This document shows, piece by piece, positions 38,701-45,962 of a DNA stretch of 64,000 nt. The stretch's first letter is position 1; every line of letters starts with the position of its first letter. Below the pieces are notes generated by a model. That model saw only the letters and a program-made list of their open reading frames with translations. It was not told the origin of the DNA and did not search any database. Origin of the DNA: Alentia gelatinosa (taxonomy: Eukaryota; Annelida; Polychaeta; Phyllodocida; Polynoidae). The position numbers and the translations under genes are program-made. Where the stretch lies: NCBI GenBank assembly GCA_950022655.1, contig OX465579.1, forward strand, positions 13,987,088 through 14,051,087, in the 5' to 3' direction.

Positions 38701-39147
38701 GCATTTACCGTTACAATATCAAACCATTTGCTATTCCAGAGTTACCGGTGTTACAAACGTAAGGAGTGCTACCCGACCAAGCGGCGGTGGCTGTGTTTTA
38801 TCACGCCCGGTGCGCTCATCGGCCTCTTTGGACTGATCACATTTGCCTTCTTCGAGACGTCGCGCAACTACAAGTACACGCACAGCGTGTGGCATGCCTG
38901 CATGGCGCTCTGCGTCGTCTTCATCCTGCCGCCACGCCGCTTCGACGGAGCAGACGACAATGACGGTACGCTCCCCTCCTTCCGCTTCCTGTCCTCTCTC
39001 CTCCTGCCAGGTTCGCCGCCCGCTCGCGAGACGGCGCTGCAGGAGCTGGACGCTGACGGCGGGACGCTGAGTCGCTCGGATGACGTGTCGGAGCTGCTCC
39101 CCAACCTGCACCGGTCGCCCATCGATGATCTCGTGCTCCCCGTATGA
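17652..39147 (+). CDS. TMEM8: TMEM8/PGAP6-family membrane protein (GPI phospholipase A2 relative)
   Basis: Coding exons: 17652-17730, 20663-20831, 22129-22336, 23632-23762, 24252-24562, 25302-25828, 27043-27242, then one of two EGF exons (28772-28926 or 30759-30904), 33603-33781, 35404-35667, and 38740 to 38965, 39141 or 39147. The version using the second EGF exon and stop 39147 is 873 aa. It has a signal peptide, a long ectodomain, an EGF-like module with 7 Cys, and a seven-pass CREST domain. Family catalytic residues are present: Ser649 and His653 (FFST/FYHACD), Asp675 (AHCDFFG), His786 and His790 (HSVWH). Vertebrate PGAP6/TMEM8A cleaves GPI anchors at the cell surface; activity here is inferred. 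Whether it equates to TMEM8A or TMEM8B cannot be told. Confidence 0.94.
17731..20662. other. TMEM8 intron 1
   Basis: Holds an inverted 51-bp unit (18318-18375), foldbacks (19100-19215, 19420-19590, 19825-20035) and three GGGAATGCCATATG(G/A)CATT repeats (20452-20535). No exon seen. Confidence 0.5.
20663..20831 (+). CDS. TMEM8: TMEM8 exon 2, ectodomain
   Basis: 169 nt. The acceptor follows TTTTTCAG; the donor is GTAAGT, phase 2. It encodes [20 protein letters not shown] and ends CEQRKIEV. This matches the start of the TMEM8 ectodomain, a jelly-roll-like first segment. Confidence 0.92.
21125..21465. repeat. TATATAC-ended MITE, about 340 bp, copy 1
   Basis: Inner palindrome CGGTTTATACGGAACTCGGC ... 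GTCCGTACAAACCG. Inverted copies at 28315-28665 and 34990-35345; parts at 22540-22745. Confidence 0.7.
22129..22336 (+). CDS. TMEM8: TMEM8 exon 3, ectodomain
   Basis: 208 nt, phase 2 in and phase 0 out (AAG|GTAACC). It contains [16 protein letters not shown], a recognisable TMEM8 signature, and [12 protein letters not shown]. The ORF past 22336 is intron. Confidence 0.93.
22337..23631. other. TMEM8 intron 3
   Basis: Contains the 22798-22977 MITE, part of the 340-bp MITE and short T-runs. No exon seen. Confidence 0.45.
22798..22977. repeat. GGGGCCATCCATAAAGTA-ended MITE, copy 1
   Basis: Inverted ends about 27 bp; internal G-runs. Exact 3-bp flanking repeat TTC. Copy 2 at 59202-59376. Confidence 0.8.
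23632..23762 (+). CDS. TMEM8: TMEM8 exon 4, ectodomain
   Basis: 131 nt, phase 0 in and phase 2 out (AG|GTAAGT). It encodes [20 protein letters not shown] and ends NSSIQYR. There is one N-glycosylation-type site (NSS). Confidence 0.9.
24252..24562 (+). CDS. TMEM8: TMEM8 exon 5, ectodomain
   Basis: 311 nt, phase 2 in and phase 1 out (G|GTGAGG). It begins [18 protein letters not shown], contains [20 protein letters not shown] and ends [10 protein letters not shown]. It is strongly GC-rich, with open shadow frames on both strands. Confidence 0.93.
24690..24985. repeat. Foldback element half, TATCTCACCCC family
   Basis: Apex GTAATTCACGCGGCTTCGCC then TTGTGAATTAC. Outer arms GAGCTCG.TCCCATC ... 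GATGGGATACGAGCTC. Relatives at 27720-28100, 32590-33197, 34430-34735 and 45360-45660. Confidence 0.7.
25302..25828 (+). CDS. TMEM8: TMEM8 exon 6, ectodomain, largest exon
   Basis: 527 nt, phase 1 in and phase 0 out (CAG|GTACTG). It encodes [14 protein letters not shown] through [11 protein letters not shown], including a beta-rich segment with several N-x-S/T sites. A 35-bp tandem repeat begins only 22 nt after the donor. Confidence 0.93.
25851..26714. repeat. 35-bp tandem repeat array in TMEM8 intron 6
   Basis: About 25 diverged copies of a unit like GATGCCTCTAGGCATTCCCC plus TAGCTACGGCAGTGT. The half-palindrome TGATGCCTnnAGGCAT also occurs in three MITEs of this window. It starts 22 nt after the exon 6 donor. 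Confidence 0.95.
27043..27242 (+). CDS. TMEM8: TMEM8 exon 7, end of ectodomain before the EGF module
   Basis: 200 nt, phase 0 in. It encodes [20 protein letters not shown] and ends [11 protein letters not shown] plus two bases of Arg. The phase-2 donor CG|GTACGT fits either EGF exon. Confidence 0.92.
27389..27684. repeat. Foldback element, AAACCCACGAGATG family, copy 1
   Basis: Palindrome around GCTTCGCTTCATGAATTAC with arms CCGAGTTTGACCGCAGAGT. Ends ACCGGGATGAGATAAT. Other copies at 39850-40364, 45661-45962 and 53398-53842. Confidence 0.75.
28315..28665. repeat. TATATAC-ended MITE, copy 2
   Basis: Palindrome TTATGGTTTGTACGGAAC ... GTTCCATACAAACCGTAAAT, then ACGTCATATGCCGAAACGG. Opposite orientation to copy 1. 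It ends about 105 nt before EGF exon a. Confidence 0.75.
28772..28926 (+). CDS. TMEM8: TMEM8 alternative EGF-like exon a
   Basis: 155 nt; acceptor TGTGTACCAG, donor A|GTAAGG. It enters in phase 2 and leaves in phase 1, giving (R)[13 protein letters not shown]... ...[14 protein letters not shown] ... ACACTA(N). The cysteine spacing C-x4-C-x5-C ... C-x-C is shared with exon b and with the vertebrate PCVD.CG.YG.C EGF. The last codon completes to Asn with exon 33603. It cannot be joined to exon b without a frameshift. Confidence 0.85.
28927..30758. other. Intron between EGF exons a and b
   Basis: AT-rich. A segment CCCTGTCAGTTTTTGAACCA (29923-29942) recurs near 60838. No docking or selector sequence can be recognised by eye. 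Confidence 0.45.
30759..30904 (+). CDS. TMEM8: TMEM8 alternative EGF-like exon b
   Basis: 146 nt; acceptor TTTCCCACTAG, donor T|GTATGT. It enters in phase 2 and leaves in phase 1, giving (R)[10 protein letters not shown]... ...[14 protein letters not shown] ... CNCVA(Y). It has the same cysteine pattern as exon a, three residues fewer, and the same phases. It was missed as an ORF because it is short. It lies 1832 nt downstream of exon a. Confidence 0.85.
30950..31690. repeat. Tandem piece plus foldback element
   Basis: Two copies of a segment including TAACATGGTGTGACTGTATG (30990, 31076), then a foldback with arms TTTTGTGGACAGGCGGC ... GCCACCTGTCCACAAAA (31389-31466). Relative at 62480-62875. 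Confidence 0.7.
32590..33195. repeat. TATCTCACCCC foldback, near-complete
   Basis: Runs from a TATCTCGCCTCTGGTATTTT end to ACCAGGGGTGAGAT. The apex GCGGCTTTGCCTTGTGAATT is degenerate. A CAGGGATG element is inserted at its right end. Confidence 0.65.
33195..33465. repeat. CAGGGATGTC-ended MITE
   Basis: Ends CAGGGATGTCAG / CTGACATCCCTG, flanked by TGAGAT on both sides. It interrupts the foldback element to its left. Confidence 0.75.
33603..33781 (+). CDS. TMEM8: TMEM8 exon: end of EGF and first transmembrane segments
   Basis: 179 nt, phase 1 in and phase 0 out (ACG|GTAAGG). WRGYGCTDG closes the [23 protein letters not shown] is the first membrane span and YTYTMFFST carries the CREST serine. 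Codon 1 is Asn or Tyr depending on which EGF exon precedes. Confidence 0.95.
33873..34018. repeat. Palindrome with GATCACATACATCCC arms
   Basis: Arms TGATCACATACATCCC ... GGGATGTATGTGATCA and outer CTTTGTACGTCAAAA ... TTTTGATGTACGAAG. Relatives at 34738-34880 and 55985-56140. Confidence 0.8.
34021..34391. mobile_element. piggyBac-like MITE
   Basis: Flanked by TTAA on both sides. Terminal inverted repeats CCCTTTAAGGACG / CGTCCTTAAAGGG are perfect. The right half has three TGATGCCTCCAGGCATCA units. TTAA target and CCC termini are typical of piggyBac; no transposase. Confidence 0.85.
34990..35345. repeat. TATATAC-ended MITE, copy 3
   Basis: Same palindrome (CAGTTTGTACAGACCGAGG ... ACAAACCGTAAATTATCAT). 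Its right end is about 60 nt from the next TMEM8 exon. Confidence 0.75.
35404..35667 (+). CDS. TMEM8: TMEM8 exon: central CREST domain
   Basis: 264 nt, phase 0 both ends (TGG|GTAAGT). FYHACD and AHCDFFG hold the catalytic His and Asp. Further membrane spans follow, with [15 protein letters not shown] between two of them. A LINE fragment abuts the donor, leaving the frame open through the splice site. Confidence 0.95.
35671..36190 (+). mobile_element. LINE 3' end (5'-truncated)
   Basis: [20 protein letters not shown], then [20 protein letters not shown], ending KSKIPLY with TGA at 35863-35865. This matches the usual C terminus of non-LTR reverse transcriptases (G..WN.LP..I). It ends with AATAAAG and an A-run. 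The truncation point is about 3 nt past the TMEM8 donor. Confidence 0.75.
36349..36989. repeat. CAGGGATGCC-ended element, 640 bp
   Basis: Ends CAGGGATGCCAGTT / AACTGGCATCCCTG, flanked by TCAGAT on both sides. Longer than the other members; no coding potential recognised. Confidence 0.75.
37640..38335. repeat. GGTATATAGGAATA-type palindromic elements
   Basis: Includes a palindrome at about 38046-38168 with arms CTGTAGACGAAACGGTTC ... GAACCATTTCGTCTACAG, and CGGGCA(C/G)GAACATTAT blocks also seen near 7010. Confidence 0.65.
38740..39147 (+). CDS. TMEM8: TMEM8 last common exon and read-through tail
   Basis: Phase 0 in. [20 protein letters not shown] starts it, then membrane spans, then [20 protein letters not shown] with the HxxxH pair. 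A phase-1 donor G|GTACGC after 38965 can lead to the terminal exons at 43126 or 44433. If it is not used, translation continues for about 60 residues (Ser/Leu/Asp-rich, GC-rich) to TGA 39147. A second donor CCC|GTATGA after 39141 is also possible. Confidence 0.9.
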   Translation, partial: SYRCYKRKECYPTKRRWLCFITPGALIGLFGLITFAFFETSRNYKYTHSVWHACMALCVVFILPPRRFDGADDNDGTLPSFRFLSSLLLPGSPPARETALQELDADGGTLSRSDDVSELLPNLHRSPIDDLVLPV

Positions 39148-39530
39148 TAAACACCCCCTCCTCCTCCTCCTCCTCCATGCTCGAGGCAAACACCCCTACC
39201 ACTTGGCCCACGAGCTTGCTCAGGGTTCGTACAGAGCCTTGAAAATCAGAAAAAAGACCTCTAATTTTGCTCTTTTTTTTAATGTAATTTTTTTTTAATC
39301 AAGGTAGTATCGGCTTGCTAGAGAGGTGCTTATGCCACGTTTCATTAATCTAGAATTTTGCTTTTGTGTTTTACAAGCCTGGAAATCTCACAGAGAACCT
39401 GGAAAAACCTGGAAGAGTATGGAAAATTTAGTTTTGCATAAAAACAATTTTTTTAGTTTATGAAATTCTGGTCATTATTAGCTTTCCTTCACTATGGTAC
39501 CTGACTGATTGTAAAATATCAGTGACTTGG

Positions 39531-39536
39531 AATAAA
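39531..39536 (+). promoter_or_regulatory. Candidate poly(A) signal for the read-through tail
   Basis: AATAAA, 384 bases past the stop at 39147. Usage is unproven. Confidence 0.3.
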
Positions 39537-39849
39537 TAGTTCCAAAAGTCCTTTATTTAGCCATGTATAGCAAACTGCTGATAATATATCATCGATTTGA
39601 TTATTTGTCTTCATATTTAAAAGTGGCAATAAAAAATAGATTTTTGAAGATATCTATCCAAAACCATTGAAATTCTACAGGTAGTAAGGAAGATGAAGAA
39701 AATCTAAACTAAATTTGGTGATGAATCAGACATGATTTTAACAACTGATCAGATGTGTCTCGAAAAAAGACAGATATTAGAGCCAGGAAAAACCTGGAAT
39801 AAGCCTGGAATTTTATTGGGCTGTCTATGTACGAACCCTGACTGCTACT

Positions 39850-40364
39850 TAGAGGAAGCTCACGAGATGGAAATAACCTGGGGCCTGTATAACAATCTAG
39901 GATCGTACATGAAGCCCCTTTTCTGTACCTCATAGTTGGATTATCGTTAAATAATATTTAAATTTGTTCGCCAAGACAGTCTTATCTCTCCATAAGGTTG
40001 TCCATAAGTGTTGAATAAAGTTGACACACATCGTCCCTGGGTCTATGGCGAACAGTAAAAGGGTTTACATGTACGATCCTAGATTATTAAACGGGCCCCT
40101 GGTCCGTACTCCACCTCGTTTGACCGCGGAGTAATTCACAAAGCGAAGCTGAGTGAATTATGTAGAGGTCAAACGAGGTGGAGTACGGGCCAAATTATTT
40201 TCATCAAGTGGGTTTCTGATTTTATCTCACCCCGTATAACATTATTTATTGATAAAATTAATCACCCAATTAGCCATTGAGTTTTGGGTACACTACCTTC
40301 ACGGCCGTGGAGTAAGAGTTCCTAACGCTATGCCTAGGGAGAAAAGTACCGGGGTGAGATAATC
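39850..40364. repeat. Foldback AAACCCACGAGATG family, copy 2, interrupted
   Basis: Left part TCACGAGATGGAAATAACCT, then the inserted MITE, then TCCGTACTCCACCTCG with its palindrome. Ends ACCGGGGTGAGATAAT. Confidence 0.75.
39880..40099. mobile_element. GGGGCC-ended MITE, intact copy
   Basis: Ends GGGGCCTGTATAACAATCTA and TAGATTATTAAACGGGCCCC. It is inserted in a AAACCCACGAGATG-type foldback (39850-40364). Other copies at 49038-49256, 54132 onward and 56150-56287. Confidence 0.8.
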
Positions 40365-40421
40365 CCTCCAAACCCGTACTTTGTCCGTCTGCTAACCACG
40401 TGGTGTTCACTCATTGTCCAG

Positions 40422-40463
40422 GACTCTTCTAAAGAGGAACCTGTCGTTACTCGAAATCCATAG
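40422..40463 (+). CDS. TMEM8: Possible short TMEM8 tail exon
   Basis: The acceptor CACTCATTGTCCAG precedes an open stretch DSSKEEPVVTRNP and a TAG. It needs a phase-0 donor, which exists at 39141 (CCC|GTATGA). Donors of the form GTATGA/GTATGT are used elsewhere in this window. It is only 13 codons long, so chance is possible. Confidence 0.3.
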   Translation, partial: DSSKEEPVVTRNP

Positions 40464-42300
40464 ACTTGTGATGTTGGGATTTTATTGAGAATACTCAAAC
40501 ATGCTGCAGCATATTGCAGGTTAATTCTACAAAAGCTGTAGGAAGTGAATAGTATTGTTAGTAGCAGCTGTCTAAAGATTTAAAAAAGTTCTCCAATAGT
40601 AAAAAGTGGATATTAAAGGTCCTTATATTTTTGTATTATTTACTATTAGACCAATCTCTAACTTTCTACTATTGTGGTAAAAATACTAACTAGAGATTAA
40701 CTGGGTGATAAGTGTACTAAAAATAACATGTGGAAGGATATTTTATTCAATTCATAAACTGAAGCTTCTTAACAAATACCTTACTGCTTCACCAAATTAA
40801 TCCTGTTTTACACATTGAAAACTACCTAGTTTTTCATAAGAAAATGACAAGATTATTTATTCCCCCGTCATCTTGCCCTGCTATACACAGTATTCTTTAT
40901 TGTGCATATGTAGTTAGGAGCTTCATATTTTATCGTATTACAATTTCAGATTGTCAGGCTTGACATTATAGTAAGAATGTGATTGAGTTGATCGCCGTTT
41001 TCTACGTACCTGAGTTATGTTGTTAAAGAGTCTCCCATCCCTGCGTGATCTATATTTCCCCAATCCGTCTTTGGAGCAGTTCCTAAATTATGTCACAGCA
41101 ATGAGTAGAGGGGCTCGACAGAATGGGATGTTTTAGTGTAAACTATATCTACAAAACATTTTTTATCAACAAGGTAGCATCGGCTTTTTACAAAGGTGTC
41201 TATTGCCACGTCTCAAATAACTACTATATCTACAAAACTAAAGTTCGTTTTAATGTTTCTGTGGCATAACAAAGGAAATATGTATTCTCGGGAGCGGTGC
41301 CGACGTCACGACGATACACTGCGTTGCTCGATTCGCTCGCTCTGCAGTTTATTTTCCGAAAGCGGTGCAGTGCACTCTCGAACGCACGAAGGGTTAAACA
41401 ACTTTTCACTCCATTGAAACCAATGTTAAATCCACTGTACATCTCTGGTAATATCTCAGTAAATATCCAACTTAGGAACACCAAACAAAAAATGGTATAG
41501 AGGTGGAGAATAGGAGAAGATGTTTGATGGGTTTTTTTTTATCAATTCGTTTTGCAAAGATTGTTTTATTTGGTGTTTTCCCCAGCAAACTGCCGAAATT
41601 GCCGATGCCAGGCTGCTCCAAATGTCAAAATAAAAACTCGCTCAAAAGTACAAAAATGTGCAGATTCAAACATTCAAACTTGTATCTCACAATGTTTATT
41701 GATATATCTTGTTAGAAACACATCAAAATACCTTTAATTATGTATATTAATCATGTACAGTGAGTTCAAACATCGATTTACGTTTTGTCGATCGAGCGAT
41801 AATAACAGAAAGCTAGGGTGATCAAAACTGGCAATACCCTTTGCCCCTAGCGGCCGTGAAAGGAACTAAACGTTCTGCTCTCGAGAATGTTGGTAAAAGT
41901 TATCAAATTCTATGTGATATTAGAGGCAGATTTACTTGTTGGTGCCATGAAGGGGGAGGGATGAAAAACCAATAAGATTGAGATCTATTTAGTACGTGAG
42001 TTAAACCTATAGATGGGGAGAGATGAATTTGATAAGTTTGTGACATAATTTATTAACATCTCCAATATTACCATAAGACTACTTTCATTTGCAGCAACAT
42101 TTTATTGGTTTATTTCCTTGGACAGAACCAATTTGACTGAGACACCACTACAGTTGTTGGGTGTATAAGCAGTATTTTATAAGAAATCTTGCATTTTGGA
42201 ATTTCCTTAGAAGTGGCACACTCAGTGTGGACAGGTGGGTGCCGTGACTAACACGTCGTGAATCCTCAGGTGTTCCCTCTGGATCAGACTTGACAATCCA
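40464..42300. other. TMEM8 3' region between candidate tails
   Basis: AT-rich. An inverted pair ACACTGCGTTGCTCG ... GCGGTGCAGTGCACTC lies near 41315-41375. No exon recognised. Confidence 0.4.
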
Positions 42301-43027
42301 GGGGGGTGTTTTTCAGTCGAGAGGATCTCAACTTGAGATCCGCTAATATCAATCCGAGATCCTGAGACTGACTTTGAGATCAATGGCGGAAAGTGTTTTT
42401 CAGACGTTGTATCAAGTCTACACAGCCGATCATAGGGGATCTCAACTCCAAGAATCTCAAGTTGAGATCCCTAGCCCTCTGTGTAGAACGATCTCAAGTT
42501 CTATCTAGTGATCTTCCTGCGGGTAACCAGCTTAAGTGAACCGGAGCCTCTAAATCGCCTATTATCGTCCCAAACCATTCCGTCAAGTCCCTCGCGATCT
42601 CAAGTTGAGACCGATCTCAAGTTGAGACCGACTTTGAGCAATACAGTAGGTTCAGCACAACCTAGCTGAGTGGTGCAGTGCCTCCATTTTTATGTTGCTT
42701 ATCAATTGTTTCTCATGGTCATAATAACCACAATAAAACTATGAAATTTGGAATATAGGTTTGCTCTAAATATCTTTTAATTTTGATAAGTTTTAGTACC
42801 GGATAAAAAAGTTGTGACAAGTATCAACTGGTCTCAAGTTAAAACCGAAGTTGAGATCCTATCACTTGAGATCACCTGAGATTGTCTTAACTGAAAAACA
42901 CCCAAAGCACCCCAAACGGTCTTATCTTAGTCTCAACTTGAGATCTCCTAAGATAATCTCAACTGAAAAACACTTTCACCCTCAAACGGTCTCAACTTAA
43001 GATCGTCTCAACTGAAAAACAGGGCCC
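42301..43027. mobile_element. Foldback element made of GATCTCAACTTGAGATC units
   Basis: Ends GGGGGTGTTTTTCAGT and ACTGAAAAACAGGGCCC. Many diverged copies of a 17-bp palindrome in both arms. Confidence 0.8.
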
Positions 43028-43125
43028 AGGTGTAAATGTCTCTAAGTAGATATAAGACGTTGCCGATACAATACTGGTGAGGCAGCTTATCCTAACACAG
43101 ACTCTTTGGTGTTTTTCTCTTACAG

Positions 43126-43226
43126 ATGTACCCACAGATAGTCCACTCAATTATAACACGTACGAAACCGTGTCCATTCTACCCCAAGGATCTAACCCCA
43201 ACCAACTCGTCGTAAACGCCAGGTGA
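43126..43226 (+). CDS. TMEM8: TMEM8 alternative terminal exon 1
   Basis: Acceptor TTTTTCTCTTACAG is excellent. Joined in phase to the donor at 38965 it reads D, VPTDSPLNYNTYETVSILPQ and GSNPNQLVVNAR, then TGA. NYNTYETV contains a YxxV-type tyrosine motif, apt for a cytoplasmic tail. AATAAA follows at 43405-43410. The surroundings are repeat-rich and non-coding, so this island stands out. Confidence 0.65.
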
Positions 43227-43404
43227 TTCCTGGCTCCCTTTATGGGTTGCTCCTTTGGTTTTGTGAGTGGGGACCTCAGTGGCCTGGGACTCCTAAGACT
43301 TGAGAAAAGTTCATGCACTTCTCCCGGGGTGTGTTGAACGGTAAGGATGGCACAGGGAGAGGTGCTGGAAAGGAGGTGCTAACCTATAAAAAAAAATATA
43401 GATA

Positions 43405-43410
43405 AATAAA
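43405..43410 (+). promoter_or_regulatory. Candidate poly(A) signal, tail 1
   Basis: AATAAA 179 bases after the stop of the 43126 exon. Confidence 0.45.
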
Positions 43411-44432
43411 GCACACGCTCAGAGGTTTCTACGGTTTGCCACGACGTGCACAAAATCTTCTCGATTCTAGATATAAATGTTGAATCACCCGTTCCCAGAT
43501 TCCACAAGAGATAATTCTCTCAGGATACCAGTTGTGTGTACTGGTGAAACATGTTAAATACCTACTTTGGAAATATCTTCAGCCTTGAGCAAATGCATGT
43601 AGTTGGGTGGACTCAATTTTCGGGCATGAATTTACATTCATAAAGGCACGCTCCTGCATTGGTACTCCACTGAGAACTAACATCGAGGAACTGTAGAGGC
43701 AGATTGTTGTCCAACTTATTTCTAGAAAATTATAGGGAAAATGAGCTTCTGACTGAATCACTCCTATCTTGGTCTCCTAGAAGTTTGCGTTCAGTTTTTA
43801 GTTGTGTTGCATTGTTTGTCAGCGTCAATGTTGTGGGGGAACTTTTCATGACAGATTTTATTTTACTTGCTCAGCTGCATGTCAATCCCACTGCATGTAG
43901 TTTCTGTGGTATTGATTCATTTTTAAGATTAATTTAAACCCAAAGAAATCTCATTTTAAAAAAACAAAAAAATCTCAGCGGTAAGTCGTTTTTAACATTC
44001 CTAAAAACTGAAAAGCACATAACCTCTTGGAAACGTTAAAGACTAACCTTATTTTATATTCGAAACAGGCTCGTGGACGAACGACTTTTACTTCAAAAAA
44101 CCACGCACACGTTTATTTTAATTCAAGGGAGATTAATTTGCCTTTGGGTGATATTTTTGAATTTCAGATTTTGTTTGTCTTGCCATTTTTTCCATAGTCA
44201 GCATTACGATTTTCCTAATACAAATTAGGTATACTCTGTGAACATGCAATAACCCATGTTTTCATTTACTGACCCAAAACGTTTTCATTTTTAGTCGCTT
44301 CTTAACATAAAGCACAGTGCCACTAACTTAAACCAGCTTTAATCACTCTGTGTGTAGCAGATTTCTTTGTCATTCCTGTTGTTACATAGACTTATCTTTT
44401 AACTCTGTTGACATTGCATGACGGGGCATCAG

Positions 44433-44581
44433 GGCGAAATGAGAGTGCATGTTCTCCGCTTGAAGCACGGGATAATAACGAAGAAAGCTTGTCGGTTGTT
44501 ACCCAGGGAGTTACTAACCCAGCCTACAAGGAGGAACGTCCGTGTTCCATCACACTAACTCAGTTTAGTATAGATATGTAA
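44433..44581 (+). CDS. TMEM8: TMEM8 alternative terminal exon 2
   Basis: Entered in phase 1 after GGGGCATCAG, so it also fits the donor at 38965. It encodes G, RNESACSPLEARDNNEESLS, VVTQGVTNPAYKEERPCSIT and LTQFSIDM, then TAA. It contains an NPxY motif (TNPAY), typical of cytoplasmic sorting or adaptor sites. The pyrimidine tract lies 20-45 bases upstream, so the acceptor is only moderate. An alternative acceptor after ACATAG (44389) gives the same frame but phase 0. AATAAA follows at 44778. Confidence 0.6.
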
Positions 44582-44777
44582 CACCAACATGGCCCATCCA
44601 GCACTAGTGAGACGTAGTCAGACTCTGTTCGTTCCTCACTAGAGTCGGACTTGATGGCACAGGCAAAGTTTGAGACTTATATGATCACTGGTAACCAGCT
44701 CAATTGAAAATTAAGTTTTCAAAATGGCGGATGGTTGATTGAGGAGTTGTCCCATTCAGGAGTTCAAAGGAGGATTC

Positions 44778-44783
44778 AATAAA
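44778..44783 (+). promoter_or_regulatory. Candidate poly(A) signal, tail 2
   Basis: AATAAA 197 bases after the stop of the 44433 exon. Confidence 0.45.
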
Positions 44784-45359
44784 GAAAAAGGAAACATCTT
44801 CTGCTCATATGATGTGAGACTGAAGATTATGATGTAAGTTTTTGAATTCAACTGTTTTTTTATTTCATGCCACTTCTTTTTAAAAAGTTATTGTGCGAAC
44901 CAGTTTGGTTCGCAAAGAATCTCAAAGTTTGCCTATGTCTTTAAGTACAACATCTGAAGGGAGTGCTAGCAGACATACAGCATTGTACTACTTATAACTT
45001 ATCCAGCACTAGCTGATGGCTTGTCACATAACTGACACAATCTGGAATAAAAACAAGGCTCTTTTCTACCCACCATACACAAAAGATCTCAAGATTGGCC
45101 TCATGTGCTAGTTCTGGATGGGCTCTGCTACAAATAAATCTGCCTGTAGTGGACGCTTTTGCACTGGGTTTTCATTTACCAATGAAAGATATTTAGGTGA
45201 TTCATACTACAATGAGTATTTTATCATGTGGAGTCTGGTCAGTGTCCATAGCAACTGTTGATATGATCACAAACATATCAGTTGATTTAACAATGTCATA
45301 CTAAATATTCTCTTATGGTAAAACAATGTCTCATTTAACTTACTGTTAATGTTGTATTC

Positions 45360-45962
45360 ACATTTATTTCACCCCTGGTATTTTTTCCCTTTATACTTAA
45401 CATTGGGAACTTATACTCAACGCCCATGGAGTATTTAGAAGAAAAAAAACTTAATGGGGGATTATTTCACAAATGTTAAACGATTGGGCAATGTGAGGGG
45501 TGAGATAAATTGAGAAACCTATTCATGTTTACAGTCAGAGCTCGACCTCATCCTGCTTGAATTGCTATGTAATTCACGCGGATTCACCTTGTGAATTACT
45601 ATGCTATTCAAACTCGATGGGATACGTGCTCTGAGCGTAAACTTTCATGGGTTTCCTCTAAAGTAATTAGAAGGAAACCCACGAGATGAAAATAGCTTGG
45701 TCCGTACTCCACCAAGTTTGAACGCAGAGTAATTCACTCAGCTTCGCTTCGTGAATTACTCTGCGGTCAAACGAGGTGGAGTGCGGACCAAGTTATTATC
45801 ATCAAATGGGTTTCTGATTTTATCTCACCTCGTATAACATCATTTATTGATAAAATAAATAACCCAATTAGCCATTGAGTATTGGGTACACGAACCTCAC
45901 AGTCGTGGAGTACGAGTTCCTAATGTTAAGCCTATGGAGAAAAATACCGGGGTGAGATAATT
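45360..45962. repeat. Two foldback families back to back
   Basis: 45360-45660 is TATCTCACCCC-type and 45661-45962 is AAACCCACGAGATG-type with apex CAGCTTCGCTTCGTG. The two meet at GGGTTTCCTC ... GAAGGAAACCC. Confidence 0.75.

Noticed and set aside
38731..39211. Several minus-strand ORFs of 84-152 aa
   Set aside because: Antisense shadows of the GC-rich last common TMEM8 exon.
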